DNA of 64,000 nucleotides from Ilex aquifolium (lineage: Eukaryota > Streptophyta > Magnoliopsida > Aquifoliales > Aquifoliaceae): NCBI GenBank assembly GCA_951799425.1, contig OX637393.1:9668744-9732743 (forward strand), given 5' to 3'. Below, one piece after another: positions 1 to 10,870 of this stretch (positions within the stretch are counted from its first letter, which is position 1; each line of letters begins with the position of its first letter). The translations under genes were made by a program, and so were the position numbers. Under the pieces are notes generated by a model. The model ran no database searches. It worked only from the letters and a program-made list of their open reading frames with translations, and had not been told where the DNA came from.

Positions 1-1056
1 ACTTCAGTGGTTTTGTGCATTTTTGAAATCTTCTTTAAAAGAACTTTGAAATCGGTCGGTTTTGGCATTTTCGTCATTCTCATCATTCATTGGCGAAAAT
101 CTTCAGTCGGTCTCAACATTCTTGGAATCGGTGTCGGCTTTCTTGGCATTCTTGAAATCTTATTTTGAAGCTTTGGGATTTTTTAAAATTTTGAGAGGTA
201 TGTGATTTTACAAGAACTTGGATGTTTGTTTTAGGGTTTTAAAACAACATTTACACCCAAAAACTTTCATACTGTCGAATTTTTTTTAAAAATTTTTTGA
301 AAATAAAATTGTGAGTTCTTGTTAGTATATAAAAGAGTTGGGTATTATGATTCTATTTTTTTTTTCATTGTGTTATACATTCGAAAATAATTGGGTTGGT
401 TACTTTGGATGCTGTAATGTTATTGTGAGAGCCATGTTCAAAATTTATTATCTTAACGTTGAAATTTTGATTTTTTTTTTAAATTAAAATTGTGATTTCT
501 TGTAACTATATTAAAGAGGTTGGAATTATGATTTTGTTTTTTTTTTCATTGTTTAATACATTCAAAATTTATTGGTGTGGTTTCTTTTGAATTGCTCATG
601 ATACTGTGATAGAAATTTTCAAAATTTATTAGTGAAAATGAGATGTTTGTTGAGTATCCTAAATCATCCATTAACAAAATGTGTTACCATTAATTCATGA
701 CGTTAACATCAATTTTTGAATTGTTTGGTTTTTTACCATCTATTTTATGAAATTCCATGTTACTGTGCACAATATAGCCTTGGAGATGGGACTGTTCATA
801 GTGATGGTACTGTAGACATGTTACTGATCAAACTTTTTTTGGTTTTTAACTTCAAAAGCAACATACGTTGTTTATGATGAGTGCACGGGTTGATGTTTGA
901 TTTAAAATGTAATATGGGAACTCAATGATTTTACAATAGGAACAATTGTATATTGAAAAATAAAGTTACAGAATCGTGTTTCTATGATGTTACTAAGAAT
1001 TTGTTGTTGGGATTCAGTTTATTAGTTATTGTTACTATGATCATGTTACTAAGATA
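1..1056. other. AT-rich non-coding sequence
   Basis: No reading frame, RNA gene or terminal repeat is recognisable here. The stretch is strongly AT-rich with many T runs, and has two loosely similar blocks near 290-400 and 470-560 (a short A/T run, a 'gtgag/gtgattcttgt' motif, then a T-run and 'cattgt'), suggesting an old local duplication. It lies directly upstream of a transposon-protein-like fragment and may be part of the same decayed element, but that is inference. Confidence 0.5.
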
Positions 1057-1109
1057 ATGCTATTGTATGTTGTTCAACCATTGATAATTGAAATGTCATG
1101 TTATAGGGT

Positions 1110-1462
1110 GATGGCAAAAACAGGTAAATGTACTGCTCCAAAAACAGGAAAAGCAACAACATTTCACCAATTCAGGTCCAATTTGTTGTCAGTGGTTAAA
1201 GTTATTAGTGACATAAACATCAAAGATATTCACGAAGAACAGTTAAGGAGAACAACAATTTTGGTATTTGTATCAGACAATATCAACATCTGAAGTTGAT
1301 AAGGAATGTTTCAAGAAGAATGACAAAAGTATTGTGGACATCATTAACACGTTTGATGTTGAAACATCAAGATTTAGAATTTGTGGGAAAAATTTAAAGA
1401 TACGGAAGACTGGTGTATCCCTCATTTTTGGTATAGATATAGTAACATTGATGTTACTATGA
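1110..1462 (+). pseudogene. Fragment resembling the N-terminal domain of MULE-associated Ulp1-type/plant mobile proteins
   Basis: Two overlapping reading-frame pieces join across a frameshift near 1262-1290. The first contains a basic start and an 'LRRTTI' segment; the second reads 'KSIVDIINTFDVETSRF' followed by 'KTGVSLIFGIDI'. In many plants the order 'LRRTPF... I...YD..T..F.....L.LT..DV.LIFGI' marks the domain that precedes Ulp1 protease or plant-mobile domains in Mutator-like elements. This match is from memory of the family pattern, not a search. No start, stop or downstream peptidase domain could be followed, so this is a decayed fragment at best. A chance reading frame cannot be excluded. 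Confidence 0.35.
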
Positions 1463-1790
1463 ATGTATCTATTATAACACTGTTGTGTTTGTGTTAAATA
1501 TAGTAACATGGATAAACATTGATGTGTTTATCTTCTATTGGCTGGTTCATATTGAGTAACATACGTTGAATTCTTGATTGCTGGAGTATTTGACTAGTAA
1601 CATGGGTATAGTAACATTCATGTTATTATAGTAATATAGATACAGTAACATGCGTGTTACTATGAATGGAATTATTGTAACAATGTTAAGTTGTGTTAAT
1701 ATAGTAACATGAATGTTACTGTTCTACATTGTCATTGATTAGTCTCTAAATTTTATGTGTTACTATTGATTAACATGTATACATTCGTAA
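1436..1790. repeat. Cluster of GTAACAT / ATGTTAC motifs
   Basis: The heptamer gtaacat and its reverse complement atgttac recur many times, often as near-palindromic pairs such as 'gtaacatgaatgttac'. Similar motifs occur singly upstream (around 1025-1050) and downstream (around 2005 and 2190). Spacing is irregular, so it is a degenerate interspersed array and not a clean tandem repeat. Confidence 0.5.
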
Positions 1791-2125
1791 CGGTTGAAGG
1801 GCAAGAATGGATGGTGACCATGTATTCATTTTTGGCAGGTTGATGAATGGATGGTAACCAAATTGGTTGTAATTATTGGCTGGTTGATGAATTGATAGTT
1901 GACAAATTGGTTGTAATTGTTGACTGGTTGATATTTCATTGTAGTGGAATGTTTGTGGAACAAATGAAACTCTGTCCAAATTGTAAATCAAATAGTAACT
2001 CAAATAGTAACATACTCAAAAAAATGATCCAAATTACAGACTCCATTCGATTTTATAATGATGAAATGAAGTTGATTGGGGAAGCTAAATGTATTTATCC
2101 ACATGTCTGGGTATTGTTTGTATAG

Positions 2126-2830
2126 TTTATTTGTAAAATAGTTGAAAACTCTTTCATGATTGGCTACACACAAAAAAAAAAAGTAACGTATAGTAACATG
2201 TTTTAAATTCCTTCTAATTTAGGCAATCACTTAAAATTCGTTTTAATTTTTCATTTTCAAATTTATTTGTAAATAAATGAATATTAAAAAATTCCCTTTG
2301 TTATACGAATTTATTGAGTTACTTTCTATACCAGGCTGACAAATTGTGCTTGATTCAAATTTTGAATTTGAATTTGAAATTTTAATGGAATATTCTGATC
2401 TAAAATTGAATTAATAGGCCAATGATTTTAATGTAATTCAAGGATAATATTATGATATATATTGTTTCCATAAAAATCTGATCAATTGGTTACCATATAT
2501 ATCTCAAATATCTAGCCTATGACTTTCCATAACTAATCAAAGTTAACACCGTTAGGGGTATTTTTGAGATAAAAAAAAAAATGGACTTAAGTCAGTATAT
2601 ATAATTTTAAAAATGGACTTAACACCTTATAAGTTTCCTTGCCGGACTTATCTCCAAACAAGTCCATCAAGGGGGACCGGCCTCCAAATTTCCCTAAGAA
2701 CAATAGTGAGCAAATTGTTGAGAATGTGTGCGCAACAACAATAGGACCCTAATAAACAAAAAAATTGAATTCATAATAAATAAGCCCAATAAAAAATTTA
2801 GATTTAAGCCCAAACAAAATATTTTAGGAA
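2126..2830. other. AT-rich intergenic sequence, nothing recognised
   Basis: No gene, long reading frame or terminal repeat pair was found in this interval. It consists of AT-rich sequence with homopolymer A runs and ends at a repeat remnant. Confidence 0.5.
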
Positions 2831-3060
2831 GAATTACATCCAGACTTCCTGAGGTTTGTCACTTAATCACTCAGACTCCTTGACATTTGAAATATTATAC
2901 ACAGACCCCCTAAAGTTTGTACGCGATTAACACTTAGGCCCCTACCGTCAAATATCCGTTAATATATCCGTTAGTAAATTACACTTAGATCCCCTAAAGT
3001 TTTGAGGCGTATAATACTTAGACTCTTCAAGTTTAAAATGTTATACTTAGACTAAAAATA
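2831..3060. repeat. Remnant of a Mutator-like terminal repeat family
   Basis: The phrases 'aaattacacttagatccccta' (2973 onward) and earlier 'cagaccccctaaagtttg' resemble the terminal repeats of the intact element at 9164-10468 ('gggtaaattacac... cccttgacttttgg'). Two similar blocks lie in the same orientation here, so this is a rearranged or nested remnant. No flanking target duplication was identified. Confidence 0.35.
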
Positions 3061-3274
3061 CTCCAATCAAATATTATAAATTTTTTTAAAAAAAATTCAT
3101 ATTCTATTATATAATTTATTGAAATAAAATCAAAAATAAAAAACCAATTTGGGGTGAGTAATTAGATGATTACATTGGTTGTTGAGAATGGAGTGAAATA
3201 TGACTTCTAAATATACATGAGCCGATTTATTACTAATTGGAAGTTGCAAAAGTAAGCATGCATTGTTTCAGGCT

Positions 3275-3910
3275 AGGAAGCACTGATATAGATACGAAAT
3301 ATGAGTATGATATGATACGGATACGACGATATGATAAAATTCCAAAAAATAGGATACGGGTACGGTCGGGATACGTTTATAAATATATATTTTATATTTT
3401 TACTATTATGTAATGACTTGATAGCTATAATTTTTAGTGATTCTTTAACAATAATAAACAACCTTAATAATTTTTTATTTTAAAAAAATTACCTATCGTC
3501 TTACTATGACAAAGTGAATGTGATAAATTAAAGGAATAAAAATCAACATTTAACTATATTGTTTGCTTAAAAGTATTTGTTACGAAGATTATAGAGTAAT
3601 CAACTCATTTAAACTCTTTGAACATGTGATAATAGATAATACTTGAAAAATACCCATGTGTTTTCCAAGTCATGAATTTTGTTGATGTATTGCATTATAT
3701 GTGAAATCAAAAGGACGGATTAAAGATTAAAATTAAAAATTACACATACTTCTCTACATATAGAAGTATCTGCGAAACATCCATATATTTTATTTATTAC
3801 TGGATACTTTTGATGTGTATCTATACGTATCCTCGAATATCCGATGAATATCATGTTCGATACGATATTAAATACAGATACGTTGACTTTAACAAAGTAT
3901 TCGTACTTCA
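3275..3910. repeat. Inverted-repeat element with 'gatacg' termini
   Basis: The left side (about 3275-3380) is rich in 'gatacggatacg' words and the right side (about 3800-3895) carries their reverse complements ('cgtatcctcgaatatcc', 'gatacagatacg'). The left border 'ggaagcactgatatagatac' resembles the start of another degraded copy near 14878 ('gaagcacgaactggagtatcc'). This fits a non-autonomous DNA transposon family, but exact ends and a target duplication were not resolved. Confidence 0.4.
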
Positions 3911-4796
3911 TAGGTTCCATGTATCTTTTTTTTTTTTTTTGGCCCAAAATCTGGTCTATGGCTAGATGGAGAGATTGTTGCTCCATTATGCATCATGAAC
4001 CTTATTATTGCCATCTTCTTTTAATTGGTATTTTTTTTTTTTTTTTGACTTCTTTGAAAGGGTAATGAAGGCCTTCTTTAAAAGTTCTCACTCAATCAAA
4101 AGGATATAACACATACGACACCTTAGCTTCGATGACTTTATGAGGTATAACTTTTGCCATGATATTAGTGGCTTAGCTTTTCTCGCTTCCCGCATGATTT
4201 TTTTTATATATATAGAGAGAGAGTGAGAGCAAAAGGGTGGTACGAAAGATTGGTTCGCTCCACAAAGTTGAGCTTTTCCCTATGTGGTCGGCCTTCGACT
4301 CTTCTGTGTGTTATAATTTTTATGAGAATAAATTGAATATGTTGGTTAATAATTACTTGGAAATTCACTAATAATTGACTTTGCCAAGTTCTAGGGGCTA
4401 CTCTTATTTTTTTGTCCATTGAGGGGCTCTCCCTCATTCCACTCGTCCAGCCCTCTTCACGAACTTGTAGAGATAATCAACTCTATTATTGAAGAAATAA
4501 AGAAACGGACGACAATTTTATATTTCAAGGCTTTCATAGTTTTGGTTTGTATATTTATAATGATACCATAAGTACTTTATGACATCCTCAAGATATATTT
4601 TCAGATACCAATATACAATTACAAAGAAAATGTCATTTTGGAGTTTTATCAACAATTTGCTTGTGTAGGTGGGGATCCAATATTTTTGGAATTAATCCCG
4701 TCTCTAGATGTAGTAGACAATTAGCGGGAAATTCAAAGAAGCTATGCACATGTGTATCTATATTTTATTGTCTTGCTATTCAATGTTACTAAAATG
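3911..4796. other. Intergenic sequence, nothing recognised
   Basis: Contains long T runs at 3926-3941 and 4030-4047 and a short GA repeat at 4211-4229. No gene or structured repeat is evident. Confidence 0.5.
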
Positions 4797-5275
4797 ATAT
4801 CAGGTTATGCCCAAAATGGGCATGCTGACAAAGAAAGATAGATATTTTATATGATGATTGATAATGATTTTTTTTTCTTGGAATGGGATTCTTGCGACAT
4901 ATGTGCAGAATGGGGGGATAGAGGAGATATGTAGTTTGTTTGAGTCAAGAAAAAAAAATGGGAGGTGATTGCTTGGTATTGTTTGATGGGTGGGCATGTG
5001 AGGAAGGAGAGAGGTTAGTTGAAGTTAGGTGGCTTTTTTGATAGGATGCCAAGGAGAGATGAGGTTTCATGGAATACAATGATTTCAAGGCATGTCCAGA
5101 ATAATGAATTGTAAGAAGTAAGGACAATGTTTGATGAGCCACCCATAAGGGATGTGTTTACATGGACTACAATGGTGTCTATGGTATGTGCAAAATGTGA
5201 TGTTGGATGAAGCTAGAAGGGTTTTTAATAAGATTTTCGAAAAGAATGCGATTTCTTGAAATTCAATGATTGATA
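4797..5275 (+). pseudogene. Broken pentatricopeptide-repeat (PPR, PLS-type) gene fragment
   Basis: Plus-strand translation pieces, interrupted by stops and frameshifts, follow the PPR pattern: a start 'GYAQNGHADK', then 'FFSWNGILATYVQNGGIEE', then 'FDRMPRRDEVSWNTMISR' and 'MFDEPPIRDVFTWTTMVS'. The recurring 'F..MP.RD..SWN.MI' is the signature of plant PLS-class organellar RNA-editing PPR proteins; the order of repeats recalls the Arabidopsis At4g02750 type. At least five stops or frame changes occur in about 480 bp, and neither the N-terminus nor the E/DYW domains are present. It is therefore a non-functional fragment, probably duplicated from a PPR gene elsewhere. No poly-A tail or flanking duplication was seen. 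Confidence 0.75.
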
Positions 5276-6425
5276 TTTTTTTGTATTACACAGTGCCTTC
5301 GACAAGGACCCTTTATAACGCCTAACTGTACACATGCTTCCCAAGTATAATGCCTAACTAGCAAACAAAAGGGGAAAAAAGGGAACTGATAAGATGGAGA
5401 AAATGTATCAATGAGTGGATTAATTAATATTTTTCTAATGTGTTATGGGTGTTGTTAGCATAATAAATCAGATTATGTTTAGAATAGGGTGGCCTATAAC
5501 ATGTTTGTTGCATGTGATTTTTTTCTTTCTCAAAGTAAATTGAGTTTGACCTTTTGAGGATTAAGGGTTTGTTAAGAGGTTATTACAAAAGCAGTAGAGC
5601 TAAGGACCAGACAATTTGTTTGGGCTTTGAGAAAGCATAGTATTATGAAATGATTTTTTTTTTTTTTTTTGTGTCTTCAATTACAGTGGTTTCTTAAGTT
5701 GCTTTTGAGGTCCAATAACATTTGACTTCTGTTGGCATTTATCTCATGTTTTTGTTTATTTTTGACTCTTTAACTTCGACAATTTGCATTTGACAACTCT
5801 AGGATGAAGCAAGATGCCAAGATGAGTTAGCAAATTTAAGTGATTGAGGTCATCAGTATAAACGGAGACCAAAAGTGACAGAATATATTAGTTAGGATTG
5901 TGAAGTGAATTTGGCGAGCTATGTTATTTGGGATTATAGTTTTGTTTTGACTACTTGAGGTTATTGTACTACGAGAGAGACTTAGGATTATAGAATCTAG
6001 ATTTCTTTAAAAAAATTTCCATATATTGACCGGGGGTTCTCATTTTTTGTAATTGACTATTTTTTGTGATATATATTACCTTGAAGCACGGACAATCACT
6101 TGTAATTTTTTTTGTTTATTATATTATGCTTTTAGGCATAGGTAATTGCGGGTATTATAATAATAATAATAATAAAAAAATGACAAAACAACCCCACTTA
6201 GGTCATTTAATTGTAAAAATAACTTATATACTGTCAAACTTGATAACTACCTTGGTTACAATTATTGGGTTTTTTTTGTCAAATTCATAACCAATTAACA
6301 AAAAGAGATAACAACCCCAACCCTTTGGCCTAGAACCCCTCCCCCAATTGTTTGCACTTTTCCTTCTCCCACCATCCAACATGTATAGTCATGCTTGTTT
6401 AATCAAATATGAGACATTTCTAGTT
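5276..6425. other. Intergenic sequence, nothing recognised
   Basis: AT-rich, with an (aat)n run near 6159-6175. No supported gene or mobile element. Confidence 0.45.
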
Positions 6426-6752
6426 AGAGTAAATCCCATTTTGACCCCCAAAATATATAAAAAATTCTCAGTTTATTCTTAAATGATTAATTTTTTCACA
6501 TTGTCCACTCAAAAAAATAAAATCGTTGTAATGTGATCCACTGTCTTATTTTCGTTAGGTCGTCCGCCTATTTTATGCCAAATCAACCAATCAGGAACTA
6601 CAAAATAGACGAACAATCAAACAGAAATAAGATGGTGGACCATATTACAAAGTTTTTTATTCTTTGAGGGAAAATGTGAAAAAATTAATCATTTGGGGAT
6701 AAATTGAAATTTTTTATATCTTTTAAGGGGCAAAATGAAATTTTCCCTTATA
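6426..6752. mobile_element. Fold-back MITE
   Basis: The two halves are nearly complete reverse complements: left 'catttt gacccccaaaatatataaaaaatt' and right 'aattttttatatcttttaaggggcaaaatg', continuing inward through 'gattaattttttcacat' and 'tggtggaccatattacaaag'. The arms are about 150 bp, separated by a short centre near 6580-6595. Such fold-back structure with no coding capacity is typical of MITEs. Flanks share 'tagtta' but a clean target duplication is uncertain. Confidence 0.65.
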
Positions 6753-7237
6753 GTTAACTATATACATTAGGGATGCAATTGAATATGTGACATATTCGGA
6801 GAGAAAAAGGACGAAAGAGGTAAGTTTGGACAATGTTGAAAATCTACGAATTTTTATCTCTATACACTAACCCATTTACTAAAATTATAATTTGACCCAC
6901 CAAATTTCAATATAAACCCTTTGAACTCTCAAAACAGTCTGTACATGAAACTGAAACATTTCAGCTCCTCATGACATCTTACCAATCCAATGCAATTCAA
7001 CTCTAATCCTAATTAAAACCAAAATACTTATAAACTCATCACTTGTACAACGTACACCTATCAATTTAACGTTCCAAAATGCATCGAATTGACAAATTCA
7101 ATGGCCCTAATACAAAACAAACATCATAATTGGATATGAAACTCGTATATAAATACTTTGCGCAATATATAACTCAAGTGCTAACATATCACGAACAACT
7201 CAAATACATGCAAGCAGAATAAGATCAGAGGCGGTCC

Positions 7238-7640
7238 GAGACATTTTGGGGTCTAAAACAGAAATAATAAATTTATTTAAATTTAAATTTAAAATTTTTG
7301 AAATACACAAATATTAATTAAGTTTTTATACTTAAACTTTTGTTATCATAGTTGAACTTGATAGTAAAAGAGAAGGACAGAGAGGGAGAAATAATGATTG
7401 AAAAATTATGATGATAAGTTTAAACTTGACTATTTTTTAGAAAACTGATTTTTAGTAGCTTTAATTTTACTATTAATTAAAGCTACTATAAGTCTATCTT
7501 TGTGTACAAAACAAACTTTAGACCCCATTTTAAGGAATACTCCATAATTTTTAATATGTAATAATAGTTAAAAAACAAATTTGAATCCATAAGAAATAGG
7601 CTCTACAAAAAACTTAAATTTAAATCCAAACAAAATATTT
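7238..7640. repeat. Degraded copy of the 'ggccgGcccc' MITE family
   Basis: The phrase 'ggcggtccgagacattttgg' near the left and 'aaataggctctacaaaaaac' near the right, with T/A-rich 'aaatttaaatttaaaatttt' between, match the style of the clearer copy at 23194-23566. Ends are too eroded for a boundary call. Confidence 0.3.
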
Positions 7641-7959
7641 CAGCTTGAATGGATTGACTTTATTAATCCAGCCCATAAAATTAAAATACCCTAAAAATCT
7701 AAATGTGAAATGAGAGCAAGAGAAGCAATGCCATGCTTCCTCTCTCCCTTATCCTCCTCTCTTTTATCTCTCCCAATGTTTATTGTTTTAGACACAGAGA
7801 CAGACTCCACTTTCTTTCCTATTTTCTCTTTCTCCCTCCCTCAAGTAATCTCTCTCTCTCTCCTCTCCCTTTTTTCTTCTTCATATAGAGATACAAAAAT
7901 AGTGTGGTATTCGTAGTATAGGACCAATGCCCTTATGCATATTAAGACACTACACACCA

Positions 7960-8155
7960 AACCACACAAACACACGATATTTTTGTAATTCAAAAGTTTC
8001 AGGTTTAATTCCTTCCCACACTCTCTAAAAGCTATCCACCATTGTTCTTTTGGGGACATGCTATAAACCAACTCAAGTCACGATGGCCAGTCGTTGAGCT
8101 CGAGAAAATAATCAGCGTAAGCTTGGACACCCTCTAGTAAAACAAAGAAAAAAAA
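7960..8155 (+). repeat. tRNA-derived SINE-like copy
   Basis: A B-box-like word ('gtttcaggtttaattcc', 7998 onward) is followed by a body that ends 'agcttggacaccctctagta' and an A-rich tail at 8140-8158. A second copy with the same order, including 'gagctcgag(g)aa', 'agcgtggacatctt' and an A-rich tail, lies at 27918-28086. The shared body plus 3' A tail supports a SINE family. The A box and target duplications are not clear. Confidence 0.4.
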
Positions 8156-8790
8156 AACACATAGTATTTACATGCACTTTTTCATATTTTGTCATTGTAT
8201 TCCCTCTATCTTTCCATCATCGTAATTTGACCTATAAGAACTCTTATGTTCAACTAATGGGTTTCAATTTATTTCAAAATCATCAATTGATGGATAATAA
8301 TTACATTGCTTATTAAGATATCATATACGCATGCACGTAAACTATTGTATATGCGAGTAAGCGTGCGTTACACATACCCAAACATAAATATATAAAATTT
8401 GTCTATGGTGATTACAAGTATGATGTTTGGTGGTCCGAGTGCCTCTAAGAAAGAGACGGGTGGAGGAAGGTGGAGATAAGGGTATCAGGTGGATCTCCAA
8501 AGAGGAGAGACCGACATAGAAGATCGTGGTTTGGTTATATTATAAGTGACTGTTGAATCGAGGAGTGAGTTTCAATAATTTCTTAAATTTCCCATAAAAT
8601 ATTTTTTTTTTTATCATTTCAAATACTTGCAGCCCTTTCATTTCAACATCTGTTACGTAATTTTAAGTATTTTTAATTTAAGGGGGGTAATTCTTGCATT
8701 TCAATAAGAATGTCAGGGCACTGTTAGTCAACTGACATCCGATTGCTGGTTGATTGTAATTTGATTGCAAATCTAAGGGATATTTTTTGG

Positions 8791-9145
8791 TAAAATTATA
8801 TTTTGATCCTCTTAATTATAACTTTTTATTTTATTTTATTCCTTTCAATTATTATATTTTTTATATTATACCCTCAACTTTATAATTAGCTTCACATTGT
8901 CTTAATTATTAATGTCCGTCACACATTTAATAAAACTTTATTTTATTTTCTCCCCCAAACTATATAATGTTTTTTACTTTGTCTCAACACATCAAGCAAT
9001 TTTCGTCCAAAAGATAAAATATATTTGTGATTGGACTAATGTGAAATAATCAAAATAATTGAGAGGACATGTGAAAAATTCAATAGTTGAGGGAATAAAG
9101 TAAAAAAAGGTCATAGTTGAGAGGGATTAAAGGGTAATTTATCCT
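8791..9145. mobile_element. Fold-back MITE
   Basis: The left arm ('ttggtaaaattatattttgatcc... ccctcaacttta') pairs with the right arm ('tagttgaggg... gagagggattaaagggtaat') in inverted orientation over roughly 100-120 bp, leaving a short centre around 8940-9000. It has no coding capacity. It abuts the Mutator-like element that starts at 9164, so the two were inserted independently next to each other or nested. Confidence 0.5.
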
Positions 9146-9163
9146 TTTTTTTTTAAAAAGTTT

Positions 9164-10468
9164 GGGTAAATTACACTCACACCCCTTGACTTTTGGCTTT
9201 ATTACACGGACACCCCTCACATTTTAAAAATAACACCAAACTCCCTTGACATTTAAAACTTGTAACAGTCACACCCTCTCTAACTAACGGACGTTAAACT
9301 TGTCAAAGCTGAGGTCATCAATCATAATTAATATATATATATATATTAAAATTTAACACTTATATGTTTAATTTCTAAATACATTACATTAATAAATAAA
9401 ATATTAATTTTTTTTTGTTTATTAAATAATATTTGGTACTATTAGTACAAAAAGTAATCACTTTTTTAAAACCTTAATAATTACCTAATCCAATTATCTC
9501 ATATTAAATTTATTTTTGTTTATTATTTATCTAATTCCATAAATTTTTACTCTTGCCACCATCATCACCAGTTCTGCCACCATCACCACTGCTTAAACCT
9601 AACCACCGTAATAGTGCATCTACCACCCAACACATCCAAACACCACCATCACAGAGAGGGAGAACAGAGACAGAGGGAGAGAGAGAACAGAGACATAGAA
9701 ACCAGATCCGTAAATCCAACACCACCGCCACCACTACGGTGGGTTTTAGAAACCACCCAGACACCAACCACCACCAAACCAACTCTCTCTCTCTCTTTCT
9801 CTCTATCTCTCACTACGTCCGTCCTTCAAACGCCATCGCAACCCAATACCCAGACACCAACCACCACAGTCGAGCAACTCCACCACATTCTTCTCCTCCA
9901 CCTCCATTTCCAACTCCTCAACCACACCACACACACAAACCAAACAACCAAAATCTAACCCAACAAATCGAACCCCAAAATCGAACCACTAGTAAAATCG
10001 AACCCAACAACCACATTCTTCTCCTCCACCTCTACCTCCATTTCCATTACCCACCACCAATCGTCGCCTCCACACCATGGAAATCGCCACCATCTCCTCT
10101 CTCTCTCTCTGCCTGTGTGTATATATATATGTATGTATATACATATATACACACAAATGCACACAAAAAAGATGGGCTGAGGGAGAGAGAGAAGACTGAT
10201 GATTGGGATCGTTGGTGGGAGAGAGAGAGAGTCGGAGAGGGATTAGGGTTTGAGTTTAGGTTTTGTGTTAAACAGAGGGACAAATGTTTGAATTTGGGTT
10301 TGAGTTTGGGTTTGGGTTTGGGTTGTGTTAAACAGAGGGGCAAGTTGTCTTTTTATTAGGAGAGTTAACTTCGTCTGACTATTGGGGTCTCAGTGTAATT
10401 TTTAAAATGTGAGGGTGGGTGTTCGTGTAATAAAGCCAAAAGTTAGGAGGTGTAAGTGTAATTTACCC
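9164..10468. mobile_element. Non-autonomous Mutator-like element (MULE)
   Basis: The ends are inverted repeats of about 85 bp: left starts 'gggtaaattacactcacacc' and the right end read in reverse starts 'gggtaaattacacttacacc'; both continue through 'cttttggctttattacacg' and 'cctcacattttaaaaat'. A perfect 9-bp duplication AAAAAGTTT flanks it at 9155-9163 and 10469-10477. Long terminal repeats with a 9-bp duplication are diagnostic of the Mutator superfamily. No transposase is present. The interior is distinctly C-rich and contains CT microsatellites, so it may include captured host sequence (Pack-MULE). It ends about 340 bp upstream of the reductase TATA box. Confidence 0.88.
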
Positions 10469-10586
10469 AAAAAGTTTTGGGGTTCTGAATATATTTTCCA
10501 TAAGCCTATAGAGTTGCCGTGCACCTCGCGAATTCTTAGCAGTAACATAATTGTTGAACAACATTGGCCCAGAATGAATTTTCTAT

Positions 10587-10588
10587 TA

Positions 10589-10622
<34 letters not shown>
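10587..10622. repeat. (GA)n microsatellite in the reductase promoter region
   Basis: An uninterrupted run of about 17 GA units lies roughly 190-220 bp upstream of the TATA box. GA runs are common in plant core promoters and 5' leaders and vary in length between alleles. Confidence 0.9.
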
Positions 10623-10623
<1 letters not shown>

Positions 10624-10648
10624 AACTGAGGGAGAGAGAGCAAATAGC

Positions 10649-10712
10649 TCGGAGTATCTGAGGAGCCAAAACTGGTGTCCTCGGAGCATCTGAGGAGCCA
10701 AAACTGGTGTCC
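10649..10712. repeat. 32-bp tandem duplication upstream of the reductase gene
   Basis: Two adjacent 32-bp units (10649-10680 and 10681-10712) beginning 'tcggag(t/c)atctgagg' differ at a single base. They lie about 100-160 bp upstream of the TATA box, so each may carry the same protein-binding site. Confidence 0.85.
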
Positions 10713-10809
10713 TTTCCAACTCCCAAAGGATCACAACCTCGTTCACCATCTCCACCTACTTAGCTCAACCATTCTGTATATGATCGTAGTGTTAAACCCA
10801 CAAAACCCA

Positions 10810-10817
10810 TATATAAA
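10810..10817 (+). promoter_or_regulatory. TATA box of the ferredoxin-NADP reductase gene
   Basis: TATATAAA lies 54 bp before the ATG at 10871. It is followed by a CT-rich stretch ('ttttctctctttatctttg') typical of plant leaders. A transcription start about 30 bp downstream would give a leader of roughly 30 nt. It is positioned consistently with exon 1. Confidence 0.65.
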
Positions 10818-10870
10818 CCGAGTTTTCTCTCTTTATCTTTGTTCTTCTGAGATCCAATTTTGATCTAGTC

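Noticed and set aside
9553-10359. 268-codon plus-strand frame rich in Pro, Thr, His
   Set aside because: It lies entirely inside the Mutator-like element over a C-rich low-complexity stretch; similar long frames exist in two other frames and no domain or signal peptide is seen.
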